Source of the DNA: Salvator merianae
Lineage: Eukaryota; Chordata; Lepidosauria; Squamata; Teiidae
DNA length: 64,000 nt
NCBI GenBank assembly: GCA_003586115.2
Contig: QVOM02000023.1
Coordinates: 8,385,474-8,449,473 of the forward strand
Direction of reading: 5' to 3'
Position numbers and translations under genes: made by a program. How positions within the stretch are numbered: position 1 is the stretch's first letter; each line of letters opens with the position of its first letter. The notes beneath the pieces are model-generated. The model worked only from the letters and a program-made list of their open reading frames with translations, was not told where the DNA came from and ran no database searches. Of the stretch, positions 19,601 to 34,600 are shown one piece after another.

Positions 19601-22600
19601 TGAGATGAAGGCAGCAGTGGCAGCATACAGGAAAGCCATCTTCAAAACCACAGGGTGACATGTCTTTGGACCGTCTGGCCTATCCATAAATGCACGATGT
19701 GAGAAGAGGAGGGAAACGAGTGGTTTTGGCAGCCGGATTTACAAGTGGGAATGATTAGAGAATCGTTCTTTCTGTGCTTGTGTCTTACCAGAGGTTGTAC
19801 AGATCAGAAGAATACACAAAACATACTTCAGGGTGGAGGAGAACTACAGAAGGATTAACAACAAAGTCTGATGTGTGGTAAATACGCGCCGTAACTTCTC
19901 CCAGAAAACCAACTGAAATCAAATTTAACAGCAATCTTGCAGAAAGGCCTTCATCGAGAGGTTCTTTTTCGCTTTTTACCTCTCTTCTGCTAACCTGGCT
20001 GTCGTTCTTTCATGTCTTTCTAATCCTTTAATACATGAATCCTGACCCTTAGGGTGGTTAAGGTTACCTACAGGTGATACAGAAATGCAAGAACATGGCC
20101 AGTACCTAGGAAGTCTATCGGGATGTTACAATTCTTCTGGTCAAGTCATCTTCCGTTAACAAACCAGTGTCTGTAAGTCCATAATGTGGAAGGAGGTTAA
20201 AGTTTCTCTTTCTCTTATAAAGTGGGAGCATTAGAAAGAAAAAAAAAATACCATACAAGCAGCTGTCCTGGACCAGACCAAATGTTTGTTTAATCCAACA
20301 AGCTGCTTCACATGGGCGTCCAACACATGGATGGAAACAGAGTCTAGATAATCCTTTTTGAACAAGAGGAATCTAACAACTATGCTCCACTTGGATCAAC
20401 TTCTGGCACCATTCAGATTTCCAATGGCTTTACCCCTTTTGCGAGGCTGCACAGGCTGGGGGTGTTATTAAATACACCTGCCTCAAAAGGCAAAGGAGTC
20501 TTGATGGATTCCTGAAGGCTTTGGGGGGATTTTCTGGTGTGTAGACCAGTTGAAGCTGTACATGTTCCCAAAAGACAGTGAAATAATTTGGGCGGCTGAT
20601 TCCTTCTCCTATTGAGTGACACCTCTATGGTTGGACAGGGTATGCCCAGTTTGGGAAGGGGGAAACAAAACAGCTAGAACATAGGTGGGAAAAAACGCAG
20701 ACCTGTACTGTAGCAGTAACGGAGATAAACAAAAGCATCTTGTCCGCCATCTTTGTATCCTGTCACTATATCTCAGAGGAGAGCAGACTGTGGTGCTTTT
20801 CTAACACTCTTTACCCTTGAGATTGCTAACACGTGCCTTGACTTTGATGCCACAATTAAACTGGAGCCTTTAGAATACCATCCAGTTCAGGATACTATCC
20901 TGTATCTTTCTTTTTAGCCTCTTTTAGCTGGCAGGGGGAGTTTTACCACCAAATTCAAAATAGTTTCCCCTATTTTGAATATGACTTATTACTACATCAG
21001 AACTGAAAATATATAATAGAACACACGATAAATCATACCTTAAACTTACAATATGAGCAAAACAAAACAAGATCTTTGTGTAAGTGCATTGCACAGACTG
21101 GGGAAACAGTGATCTATGGACCTGGACACCCAACATGCGTCCTCCATGCGTGGTTGAGACAATACGGATTTTTAAAATGAAGAAACATCTACACCCCCAG
21201 TGAGGTCTGAGTTTGTTATAAGAAACTTTGTTATGGGAAACTTTGGAGGGTGAAGCAAGCTGGATACAACCGAGCAAAAGTAAGGGTACACAATTGTGCC
21301 CATTTTGCAGCATTAATAGTCACAAACAAATTTTATTTCCTGCATCCTTGATTAGGACCAGCAGAGCTATTTAGGGTAGTTGGAGGGAACGGTCAATTCT
21401 AACCTTCAGGTTGGAATCATCTGAACATTCTGAACCAACAATGGCGTTACTGTAAATACCAACCAAGTAAGAATAAGGAACTCAATATTTATAAATTGTA
21501 TAATCCTAGAATAATTAAAATCTAGATTGCTCAGAGCACACCAGAACCTTTGCAAAATTTACAATGTCTCAGTACACATTTCCTTATTAGAATATACTGA
21601 CACGTTGTAGCACAGTAGAAAAAAAACACCCAACAACATGCAAAAGAAAGTAATAACTGTCTAGTGTGTTTTCCAATTTTCTCGCGAAATCTGGAACGTC
21701 TACAAAACTATCCAGTGTGTAACTAGCATATCTCATGTTTAAGAATGCCAAACACATTTCAACTTTGGCAAATAGTTCTCAGTGGCATCTAGACAAATAT
21801 AAACAGATGGATCCAAAACCAGAAAAGAAAAGAAAAAAAGGAAGAACTGTCAAAATAAGACCCAATTTTCCGTGTGTTTTCAAATTAAAGAATTCAAATA
21901 TAAATTCCACAAGCTTCTGCAATCAGGAAGAGGCTTGTTAATTTTGCTCTCACTTAGATACACTTGTCATACTTTAAGAAATCACCCCTAGAGCACCACA
22001 CGCACCCTGAGAACAGAAACAGAAGGATGGAGCTCAGCCAAACATTATCTTTCTTCGCACCCATCTTTGCCTACAAAATCCAGATAGAGAATGGCTGAAT
22101 ATGTTGGTTCAAGGAGTGCAAAATTCTCTAGCGAAAGCTATACTAGACGTCTTGAAAAGGCACTAGTGTATACGCATGGCAAGATAATCTGTTTTGATTC
22201 TGAGCTACATGATCACTAGGGCCCAAATACACATATACTCTTGGTAGGGTATCTAAATCTAGTTCCAGCTGGCTTCGAGCCTCATTTTGCTACAGACATA
22301 ATTCAGGCCACTGTGGATGGCAACCTGCATTGTATGAAACAGTAACGTGATAAACAAAGGTCAAATTAACAGAAGCAAAATCTGGATAAGGCTGAAAGTT
22401 TTGGGCAGGTCATGTTTGTTTCTGAGATGTGAGCCAGCAATGCATCCAAAATGGAAATCTCTCCTAAAGGAATTAGTTTCAAGACAGCCATTTTGTGAGT
22501 ATATGGATGACACCACAGCAAGCTCCAAGTGGGTAACAAGCTTTAGCTGTATCTGACAAAGACCAAAACTCTATTAAGCTCAGTGGGACTTAGACTGCAG

Positions 22601-25600
22601 CTCCCAGATTATGAAGACGGTTTCTCAAAGCCTCTAGGTTCCTGCAGTTCCCTCTATTTACAGCTAACCCAGGAAGACGATCCAGAAATCCCAGCTTGTT
22701 CAGAATGGAGCTGAGGTATCGTCAGAGAGATCCACATACTCTTAAGCTCGCAGAATCTGCAAAGGTTCCCTATTTAAAACCAGTCCCTACAGAAGTTTGC
22801 ATTAAGACAGAAATCCTTGAACCCAAGTGCTTGCCAAAGAAGCAGACTTCAGTCCTGAGAGGGGTAGGGGAAAGGATGCTATGGCGTTTGTTATACCAAA
22901 GATCTCATCCTACAGTATCTTTCATTTTGGTTGCTGCTTTGCCAATTTCATTTTGTTTAACAGTATTTTATTTACTTAAATTTTTATCCCTCCCTTCACC
23001 CAAAGAACTCAAAGATGATCACCCAGAGCTTTAACCACATCAGTCGAAAATATATTTAAAAGCAATTATTCAGAGATATTGTGATTATTTTGTCTTCACA
23101 GTGACATGCACAGATGAGATGAGCTAAGCTCCACCACTGTATACTTTTGGACAAGTGGTAAAGATGCACTTCTTTGCTCTAGCCTTTAACTAAAGAGGCA
23201 ATTGTCCCTTCCAAACACTGCTGGGGAAAGGGGTTGTGTGTGCTTGCTCGTGCATTTAATTAACTGATTTTTAACTTTTGTATTGCTTTTCTTGCAACCT
23301 GCCCTGAGACCTTAGGATATAAGGTGGGACCGAAACAAAAATAAATGCATATATAAAATAATAAATAGCATTTTCTACACTGTTCTCAGAACCTGACAGC
23401 ACCAAGGAAGTCTAAAAAGTAGTAAAAAACACAGGAAGAAAGTTGAGCTTGTAGTATAAAAAAACTGGATACACAAGCACAAAAGTAGCAAGGGGACTGG
23501 AGAAATACTGAATCTAATGTTGATCTGAAACATCCATCAGATTCTAGTGCCCATTTATTTGCTACTTATATCACTATGTAACATGCTATTACCCCACTAG
23601 AAAAATACCAGTATTCACTCCAACAAGCCAAAATGCAGTAAACAAACCTTATGGAAAAAGTTATGACATCCATTGTGCACGATATGCTCTTAACTCTTTA
23701 TTCATTATAATTAAGGCCATTATTCACCGGACTCCAGATGTTGAGAAGGGCTCCATCTTGTTATACTTGGAAATATATGTGCTCCAAAAAATCCAAAGTC
23801 ATAAGAATGGAATGTTTCCGATGATCAAAATTTAGCTGAGACAAGCCTTCACTGTGCTGTAAACTCTTTCCAAAAGCTGTTATCAAACCAACTTGGCTTT
23901 TCTTCCCAACACTTTGTCATAGCTGTGGCTTGAATACTTCAAAAATGATGGTTTTAAGCAGCATTCTCTATTGAGTTCACATGTTCTTGCATGTGAGTAC
24001 TATCAAGAGCAAACTCCCTCCTTGCAGACCTACTCAGAAGAACAGCTTGGATTCCTTGTGTCTGGCTTGCCTTTATGCATCGTTAAGGAAGAGCACCAGA
24101 AGGGATGGAAATATGGAAGCAGTTCTCAAGATCGGTGAGGCTCTACCACCAACTTAGAAAATGACCGGGAGGGAAAGGCGTAATCTTTGCGATTTGGCAC
24201 GGGATCACACACGGAACGGACAAGGAACACGTGCCACAGGCTCGTAATCTCAGGAAGCAGACAGAGAAGAGCTGTTTATTCCTGACAGTGTCTAGTTTGA
24301 CCATCACATGCCCCTACTTCTGCTTTCTTCACTGTTGCCAAACTTAATATTTTTTCTAGCCCATTGACCTTTCTCATCTCGTTTATTGCTAATTGTACCT
24401 GAATTACAACATCTATGTGGCTTAGAATTCAGTTATCTGAAAAACAATCTTAGCCAGACAGAATGTGAAAATCCTTGGGGCTGGATTTGTTGAGGATACC
24501 ACCTGTCTGGGTGTATGTATCAGGGGCAGGGTGCCTGCCAATGGACATTCTCTGTGGCAGCCCAGCTCTTCTGGAATGAACTGTGAGCTGACCTAAGTCA
24601 GATACCACTTCACAGCCCTTTAGAAAACAACCAAAAGCTTACCTGTTTACCCTGATCTTTAACTAATTTCCAAGCAGTCTTCTTCTTTCCCTGTTACATT
24701 GCATTGGTCTGTACTGATTTTACTAATGGAACACAGACGGATTCTCTTTAATTTATGGTTTTCTATTTATTTGCTGTTAATGCACACTAAGTAACTTTTT
24801 GGCCCAGTAAAAATACAATTAAATCATAAATAACGTTGACTGTCCCAACTCCACAACGGCAGCTAAGACATGTTTTTAATAATTAATTAATACCCTCAAA
24901 TTTAATAAAATTATTTTTAAAATATGCTGTTACTCCATCCCATATGAATAAAGTTAATAATTTTACTGGAGTTGGGGTTGAAAGGAATCCAAACTCTTCT
25001 TTTTCATTAAATTTCAGTCTATCAAACGATAATAGAACAAAAGAACTTTATTAAAGAAAAAAATGCTGCTAAAAACAGAAATAATAAAAAATTAAAGCCT
25101 TAATTTTTACTGGGTAGGATGAGGTGACTATTTTTGCATAAGAAGAAAATCAGCATTCCTGAGAACAGGGATATAGCTGTCGGGGTTCACCCACACCCGA
25201 GGTAGGACTGGCAAGATGCCTTTAAAGGTCCTTTGCAGGAAGTCAAGAGCAGGTGAAGGTTTTGCCCTTGTCTTCTGCTTGAGATGTCCAGAAGCAACTG
25301 GTGGACCACTGTGTGAAACAGGATGCTGGAATAGATGGGCTGTTGCCTGATCCAGCAAGACTCCTCTTAATTCATGAAGGACAGGTGTACCATTGGCTAT
25401 TATACTGGATGCCTAGGTACTGCCTCCAGGTTGAGGAGATGGGCAGGATGCCTCTAAAGGCCATTTGCAGGAAGTCAAGAGCAGGTGAAGATTTTGTCTT
25501 CGTCTTCTTCTTGAGAATGCCCAGAAGCAAATGGTGGGCACAGTGTGAGATGGGATGCTGGACCAGAAGAGCTGTGGGCTAATCCAGCAGGGCTTCAATT

Positions 25601-28600
25601 TAAAAATACCAAACAAGAGTGCCTAAAAGGGAAAAGGAAGCTGCTTTTCAGCTTGACTCTGACTGCAAAAGCAGAATTGCTGGTGAGTCCGTGTTGTTTC
25701 TCTTCTGTGCATACTGAGAAAGAACCAGTTTTGAATTTTGCAGTCTCTGATAGAGATGTTCCGAACTGCTTCGGTTGGTTTGCAGTTTGTGCTAAATCAG
25801 CCAGTTCATGAATGTTCACATTGTTCAAGAATTCCAAAAATTCCAAACAGTTGATTGAACCAAACAAGCTCCCCACTTGCAAACGTGAACTATTTGATCA
25901 CATGGAAAAATGGCATTTCTTGTTTTCAAACCAGTTTGCCAATGAACACAAACAACTATTTGTTTGACTAATGGTTTGCCACTGAACTATACAAACGGGT
26001 GTTGGTTCAACACCAAACTGAACACATGATTTTTGTTCATCGGCCTTTGTGGACTCCACAAACAGAACATTTAGGAATCCCTGCCCAAGCCCACAGCCTG
26101 CTGTTTTTCCACATCTGAAACATTAATTTGAAGAAAAGCTCGGCCTGCATATTCTACTCTGGAACAGCAAAATTTGCTATCATTTTAAATTTGTTGATGA
26201 CTAGGCACTGACTTTTCTTCAGTATGTTTTTTCCTGTTCTGAGAAAATACTTAGAAACATAAAATCTGCATAAGGCATCAATGAAACCAAAGTTAATCCC
26301 AATTCTCTCTTAATACACCTCCTTTCTGGCTAGTAGTAGAGTAGAAGGAGGATGTGATTATACTTCCTCTGAGTTTAAACAACTGCAATATCACTTTGTC
26401 AGTTAAACATTGTGAAACTTTAATCTAAGTAATTTTGTGGAGCACCATCTGCTTGGCTTTTCTTCTCCCGCTCCTGCAGTTAAAACCGGCACCTTCAGTC
26501 TTAACTGTGATGCAAGAGTTTCTGTCTACAACACTTCGAGATGCTTAATCTGCCTGCAAAGCTAGAGTCCTGGTGTCCCAAATGATAATGCAACATGCAA
26601 CACTATTTTCCATTTCATAGAATCATAGAGTTGGAAGGGACCTCCAGGGTCATAGAGTCCGACCCCCTCAGTTTCCATGACTGGCTGATAGAGCCACCCA
26701 AGAGTAGGCTGGACTAACCAATGTTGATCATGTGACTATGGGATACTTGGGGTGATCGCCCACTTCAAGCACCTCCTAGATCCAGCAGAACAGGTGCTCA
26801 GTATCACAGAATGCTGGAGCAAAACCACCCTCACCGACTACAAGCCGAGGACGTGCCATCCTGACTTGGACTCATCCAAGCAGCTGATTCTCGTATACAG
26901 AGGCAAACAGTTGCCTACGGTGAGCTCAAAAGAAGAGATTGGAGTATTAGCCCTCTCCCTGTTCATGGTTCCTAATATTTGCTCTTATTTTCTCATTCAA
27001 GATTATTTCTTATATCCTCTGCAAATCCAAGAACAGAAGTGAATGAATAGGATTGTGAATGGCCTTAGCGTGAGCAAAAGTCGACTCTCAAGGATGAAGG
27101 TAAAGATGGTTCTAACCTGGGATCAGCTCTTGGAGATGCAGCTTTTGTGTAGACAGGCAGACATGGTTTACCGTTTGCCTCCCTCCACGTTATATTTTGA
27201 CTTCCTAGTCCAGCCCCCAGCCCTTGATATTCTCAAGTAGACTCCAGCTTGAGTACAAACCAAGGCCAATGCTCTTTTGCTTCCAAGCTTAGACATGATC
27301 AGCTAGGTGCAACTTAAATGCTGCAACGCCCTCAACAGTAGCTCATTACTAAAATCTGTCTGTATAACGAAGGCCTATTTCACCGTGAAGTGTGAGGCCG
27401 GTAGAAAGCCTTCTTAAACAAGGATATGAAGAAACTGGGTTGAATGAATAAACTATGCTGGGAATCTTCAACCAAACTTGCGTTTCAGACTCTACAATGT
27501 CATCTCCGCAATTTTCCCGTCTTCCAGCAAAACCAGAAAGCATGTAATCTCATCTCCTTGAATTCCGGTCATGTCGTGTGGTTATTACAAGATATCCAAA
27601 ACTAAAATAACAGGTCTTGACTTTGGCTTCCCTCCCTCTGCCCTCACAATCCATTTTATTTTTTATTTGGGGCACTATATCTTAAAATTGCAAGCCTCAA
27701 GCATTTTGTAAACTGCTCTGAGAGTTTTTCAGATCGAAGAGCAGGACAAAAATGTTGTTAACAAATAACCCAGTTTCAAATTATGAGAGCACCCAAATAG
27801 AAAAGACTAGAAAAAATAAGTTACAAAAGTCTGAGTTCTAGCAAGTGAACTCAGATTCCTTCTGAAGGCTGAAAAGGCTTACGTCACTGATACTGCATTC
27901 CAAACACTTGAATGGATATCCCACTGCAGAGTGTAATGTTCTGTTTTCTACTGATCCAGAACACAAGCAGCACCTAATGGGCTTACGCAGCGTGAAGACT
28001 GGCTTGTTTTCAAGGATCAGAAAAACAATGAACACGTTACCTAAAAGGTTGTGTTATCTTCCCTCAGGATGTGTTCAAGTACAGGTTGGCCATAGAATTG
28101 GTTTGATTTAGATTCCTAAACCTAGAAGCCCAGTATTTTGCACGAGTTCCCAGCTCTGCAAAAATACTGTTTGCTGCATACAAAGCAGAATGTATAATTC
28201 TGTCCTATTAAGCACAATCCTTTTGGGAAAAAAGCGTTTTGCTTTGTTTGAAAGTACAGTACAGTTGTTCCTTTCAGGCTACACGTTTTAAAACACTCAT
28301 TCAAGCAAATTCTTCTTCCTCTTCTTCTTCTTCTTTTTTTTTTTTTTCCACTCAAGGCTTCTGAATTTTGCAGTTTGGTCCAAAACTAACAGTGTTTTCA
28401 TCCAACAGGACATTGGCTCCATTCAGTTTGTTGATCACTTGGAACTATTGCAGACTCCTCAACCTCTGCCTTTAATACAAAGAAGAAAACTCTCCAGATG
28501 TATTTGACATAAGATCAACTACTTTAGAGACACAAAAAATGGATCTACAATATTAGAAAGCCCTCTTGTTTAAAAAAAAAATCCAGAAAATATGCACGTA

Positions 28601-31600
28601 GCAACAAAAGCAGTATTCTTTACTTGGTCGTCATGTACAACATTGGCATTCACAAAACAATGTAACTATTAAAATGTAGAATGGATTAAATAAAGGCAAT
28701 TATGGGGGACAAAAGAATTAGCAGGCACTCCCCTATGGGAAGAAATCTTGTGTTCTAGTGAAAATGGTAGAAGTCACCATCTCAAGTAAAAAATGGTCTC
28801 TGGACTCTTAAGGGCCTAATATCAGCGTGAGAAATTTTAATTTGGCAAGCAGTACGAATGTTAATACATGGCAAGGAAAATTCAGTATGAAAGCTACAAG
28901 GAATTTTTCCTAAGAGCCTTTGGAAATCTGCTCAGAACTAAGAACTATTTTGCAAACCTGCCTTCAGCTAAAGGGTCATGGGTGGTTTGATCACTATGGA
29001 AATGTTCCATCATCTGCCTCAATTTCTTATAGCCTTAAGGTTTCTTGTTGTGCCTAGGGATACTGTTGACCAGAATGTACCACATAGAGGGCACCTAAAG
29101 TTGCTATCTCCCATAATTCCTTGCCATGGACTATGCTGTAGTTGAATGACATCTGGCTGCATGTTGGCCAACCTGACTCAGAATCCAGAAGTAATGCAAA
29201 TAGACCCAAGTTAGCAGCTGCAAACCTGCCATTGAATCATTTGCCACAGTTTCAGTGCAGACAGGTAAAACAGAAGCTTCCACTGCATCCTAGTATAACA
29301 GACCAGTAAGTGTACTAGGAGTTTCCCTTCCACACTTTGGTGCACTCAAAGGGAGGTCCTACTCCATTAGGCTCCACCCCCTACACCCCTCTGGGGGCGG
29401 GGCCTCCCTTAGACTATACCAGCATACAGAAGGGAGACTCCTAGTTTCACCTTTCAGCCCCACTGTTGTGTAGTTCAAACCTGCTCTATGTATTCCAGAG
29501 AGAAAAATGGCTTTTTAATTCCCTGAGTTGCTTGGAAGCTAGAGAGATCTTCTGACCCCCTCATAAGACAGGACAGCAAGAAGAAAATTCACTGACATAC
29601 ACATCTCCCAAGACACCATCTGTGGCCTTTGTGGGGCTGGACGTTTTAACATTGCTTAAACCTTATTCAAACTAAATATCACACTGCTTAAGGACTTGTT
29701 TTTTCTAGTTTTGAAGGCCCTGGCACAGAATTTAGCTACATTCCTTGTGAAGATTATATCTGTGCCAGATTGCAGCTTATGTATATAAAAATCATATGGT
29801 CTGCCTCGAAATTGATTCAATATTGGGGTAATATAGTGATATCACATGTCCTTATACAATGGGCACAATAACAATACATGTCCTGCTGTTTTTATTTCAT
29901 TCTCTATGTTCTTCTATATTTTTTCATCCAAAATTGCAAAAGGGAGAGCATTTCAGCTTTGCTAATAAAAACGCCCTAAGCTGCTCAGGGACCTAGCAAG
30001 GATAGATATTTGGATGGCTGGGAAACACTGTTAATTTGGCATTTTCCATCAACCTTTCCTTGGTCACTCTGGAATGAGAGATCTCCAAGACGCTCCTTTA
30101 ATAGTAGGTAACCTTATCTATTCATAGGCCTGTTGTGACCAGTTTGCTTATCAGGGTTTTATCCAATCTGATTGGCAAATATCATATAAAACAAGAAAGG
30201 TCAGCCCTGCTGGCTGAAAAATGAGTTTAAATAAATACTTGATTTTAATCAGCCAACTCTAGATTCTATGGAGATAATACCAGTATCCATTGGTAAAGTT
30301 GCACTTGGGGTACAAGACAGAACCCTAAGTACTGTTTGTAAGAAGGTTGGAGATTGTATTTAAAGGATACATCCCATGAAAAGGAAATTCAGGTAGGTTG
30401 GCGTTAAGTAAAAAAAGTCAATTAAACAATTGAAAGAAATATGGTAGGGTTTTCTAACTCTGCTTCAGACTACAAAATTTGCAATGGTTTCCTTACAGCA
30501 TGTTTTTATTTCTGAGCCTACACGCCAGAGAAAGGTCTTAATATAAATTATCAACTGGACTTCTAAGTACAAACCACTTATAAAAGCAATTGCCACCACG
30601 ATATTCTTTCTGACACTGTAGATGATAAATTAGGCTGAATAGTTTATACTGTTAAATAACAGAAGGAACTTCGATACATCCTGCAATGTAAACTGAATAC
30701 AGTACAGCCAATCTGCAGAAAGAATTTGTAACCAGATATAGTTCAGCTTGATTTTTCACTTTTTTTCGTTACTGAGAGCCCATGAATAATGTTTAATGGA
30801 AAATGTGGGTGAAACTGAGCAGACATTCTTTCGCACAATGCAAAATGCATCAGAAAAGCTTTGCTAAAGGGGGAAAGAGCCATTTTGGCCCTGTGGATGT
30901 CCCTAAATGAATATGCAGAAGGACCCTCAACTAATTAAAATATGGCCCATCTTATTTCTATATAATGAATAGAAACAACAGCTTCTCAACTAGTCATGCC
31001 AGAGACTCCAAAAATACCGCGGAAGCAATGGGATTGCTCCAATTTATGCAGCTGAAACCAAATACTTCTGGCCAAAACAAAGTACAATGCAAAAATAAGA
31101 CTCCGTAGCCAAAGATGTATGGGAAGAGTGTTCTTATGGTGTTTAGAAAAAATACCAGAAGTGTGTGTGTTGGGTTATGGTTAGTTCATCACCCACCTAT
31201 CCCAATTCAGTGGGTTTCAGTATACTGACCCAAGCCCTGCGAAAGTGAAACTAGTCCAGGGCTGCTTCCAATTGCTTCAATGAGTTCCTTGCACGTGCTG
31301 GTTGACAATACTTCCAAGCGGCAATCTTGCTGAACAGAGTACGCTGCCAAAGTGCAGAACATGCTGCCCCAAATAGCGCCAACGATAAATGCTCCTGGCA
31401 TACAGCCTGAAGAACCACTGCGTTTGGTCCACCTTTGTATCCTTTGGCTGGGCAACAAATCCTTCCTCACCCTCCCTAACAAATAGTGTACTTGTTTCTC
31501 TTTTCGCTGCACAAATTGTGTGGAATTGCGACCCATCCTGTTCTCAGGCAGTGTCTTCCGATTCTCCAAAAAGCAGGGATGACAGAGAAATTTAAAGGGT

Positions 31601-34600
31601 CGCACAGGAGGGTAAGAACAGACAGCCCTCAAGGGCTTTGTGTTCCCCCAGTGGGTGGTACTGACCATTCAGAGTCCAAGTGGGGAGAAAGTATCGCTAT
31701 TGTCTACATTACACTTGCTGTTATTTTGCTCATATAGTAGGAATTTCAGCTGAATTGTTGAAAGTTCTGCAAAAGAAATTTTGTGTGTTTGTGTGCTCAG
31801 GAGTGAGTGACAGTGAGTGTGTGTGTGTGTGAGAGAGAGAGAGAAGATGAGGAAGAGAGAATGAATAACTTAACACAGCCTCATATGCTCAATCAAGTTC
31901 AAATGTAGAAGGTGGCAATCATGGTTCTTGTTTGTACAGTGCAATCCCAGAATCAACTTTGGGGATCCATCACAGAAGGTTCTCCAAGACTGACCACTGC
32001 CAAGAAACATCTTCTGCGACAGAACACTACAACAACTCTGAGCTTCAAATATAGTCCTTGTCAACAAGATCAACTTTGGTATTAATGACAATGTATTGCA
32101 CAGGTTATGTAGAAGAGGTTTCTAGAGAAGAAATAAGAAAAACCACAACCACGAATGACAAATGGTTTTTAAGAATTTCTGCATGCCACAGCAGGAAATC
32201 GCGGTATATAATTTTTCATAAATCCAAGCAATTATATTCTTGCAAAAAGAAAACAGCAGGAACTATGAATGTATACAAACAATGGAAAATAAGAAACTCC
32301 GGCCTTATTTGGTTATTTGATATGCATGAACAAATTCTCACGCTTGTGGTGAACTGAACAACTCATCTAAGGTATGTGCAGAAAAACAAAAGTCTGTTTC
32401 TATAGAAAGGGCGTGTCGTACATTTGAAACTATATTTAACTGAGATAAATGTTAAGATATTCTACTGGTAATTCGATCGAAAGCTGCTGGTTTAAAATTT
32501 TGTATTTGCATTTCCTTCTGTTTGCACAGAACTTTGTAATGTTAGCTTAAGTGACTCAGAATGTGAACAAATAAAGCAATGATCATGAACATGATGAAAA
32601 GCCTCGTTGAGATGTATTAATATCCCTCAAGAACATTTTAATAGCCATTTGATTGATTTACCGATACTTTGGTTTTGCTGCCCAACTGAATCTAGGAAGA
32701 GCTTTTCCTTTCTCCTTCCCATGTGGAATTCATACATGTTTCATTTAAAGCGTATTTATTTAACTTTAGGTTGGAGAGATTGCTCTCTTCTTGTGGATTT
32801 GCTTTCTGGGGTTAGGGAGGGGGCTGCTTTTGTCTTCGCAAACTGTTTCGTGATCCCCAAATGGAAACTGGTTTAAAAACATTTTAAGCAACGTAACAAA
32901 CCAACTTACTGCCCAGGTTTTGGTGAGCCTGAAAATAGGAGCGCTTTGCAGGGCTGAAACGACAGACATGAGGGAATGAAGGTTGTTCAGTTCTAGAAGT
33001 TTCTGGGAAGAAAAGGAGACAAAGGATACACAGTTTTCCATACGAAATGAGAATGTGCCAGATCACTCAACCAACAGAAACATTCCAAGAGCATATCCTC
33101 TGCACTGTAAGCTACAGAACACCCAATGTATCTGAATCCCAGTATATCTGAATGCTTTACTGTGCTATGAGATAGGAAATACAGTGGAAAATGCAATACT
33201 GTTGAGGTGTAATAGTGAGGCTGGCAGGAGTGGTAATGACTGGGGCGGGGGGGAGTGAGTGAAGGCTTTTGAGCATAAAAAGGGAATTTGGACATAAGGC
33301 TTTTGTAGACCTACAATGTACAACCTAGCTGTAGTTTCAATGAGGTTTCGAGCTCGCTAAAGTGAGTCTGGCCTCTGGGGCTAGAAACTGAAAGGTAACT
33401 CTTTTTCGTCCACTGATGATTCATACGTGATATTAAGATAGGGCAAATTTTTAACTTCCATCTCTCCATTGATTACATTAGCCTAGCTCCTATACAGCAT
33501 ATCTTCTATTCAAACAACAAAAGAAGAGAAAGAAAGACAAAACCTATTTTAATAGGACGAAGATTCTGGAAAGGAATTCAAATGCTTACCTTTGCTGTTT
33601 TCACAAAATGGCTCAGTATTTCTGCCCTTATTTTTAAGGTCTGTGCTGTTAAAATTTCCCGTACAACCCAGAAGCTGACCTATGAAATAAACATATATGC
33701 TTTGTCGTCAATCTTTTGTAGCCATTAGTCAATGCAAGTGTATGAAATCACATAGCCCATGCAGGAGTTCAAGCAAATCTTCCAGCCATATTGTATCAAC
33801 TAGCTGTCATACAACACACCTAAACTAATTGATTTTTGAGTTTTATGGCAGTGCACAAAACCTTTGTAAATGACAGAAGCACATTTGCTAGACAGTAAGA
33901 CATTGAATATTTATAATTTTTACCAGGAACCCAGGTATGTGTGCGTATATATATATATATATATATATATATCTAGTAATATAACAGATCATGTGTCACC
34001 ATTTCCAGGGACCTGAGCTACAAGGGCAATTTTATTCTAGAGAGGAATGCCTAAAAAAACCTCCATTTCAATGAGTGTTTGAAGACATTTAAATTTATCA
34101 AGCAATTTGCTCCTTCATTTTCACCTGGAAATTGAAGCTAAGAGGGGAACCATTTTTGATTGCCAGTGATATCAGATTGCTGTAATCAACAGTGTATTAT
34201 CCGAGCCTAAATATTAAATCCTCAAATTTAGAGGAAGGCTTCTATGCACACTGAAGTATGCACATTTTTATACAGTGTAAGAAACACAGTTGCCTAGGTA
34301 TGCATGCTTCTTTTCTCAGCTAGGTTCAGTTTTGGATTTCACGAGGATTTTGCATCAGCTTTCTCAGGATTACAGAGCCTTTCAATTTTATTGCTTTTAA
34401 CTGGAAAAGAAAATGTATATTTGTGCCAATTAATTTGATTTCAATATGACTGTTTTTTGAAAGGAGCAAAAGAAAATAAGAGTAGGTACTTGTTCACCTT
34501 TTAAGGCTTCATTCTGTAAGGAAAAAATGTTATCTCAGATCAAGAAAAGGCCATGGATTCCTAGAAGCAGACTGAGACTATGGTTGGACTGCAATAGTCC

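Larger units (their letters stand above)
16608..32909 (-). other. RALGPS1: RALGPS1 intron, 16.3 kb
   Basis: No exon of RALGPS1 or any other recognised gene was found on either strand. It contains GGTTCG-type repeats (18631-18926, 25752-26083), CR1-like fragments (about 22965-23350, 24545-24760, 26614-26700, 27655-27760), two tandem copies of the dispersed repeat (25195-25595), a fold-back element (29314-29445) and a GT/GA simple repeat (31801-31862). Confidence 0.85.

Noticed and set aside
26752..27042. 96-codon + strand frame next to a CR1-like fragment
   Set aside because: No recognised domain. Its position suggests old repeat sequence, and its length is compatible with chance.
16608..32909. 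Search for extra RALGPS1 or other gene exons in the 16-kb intron
   Set aside because: The flanking exons are in phase and adjacent in the protein, so none is missing. No other recognisable exon was seen.
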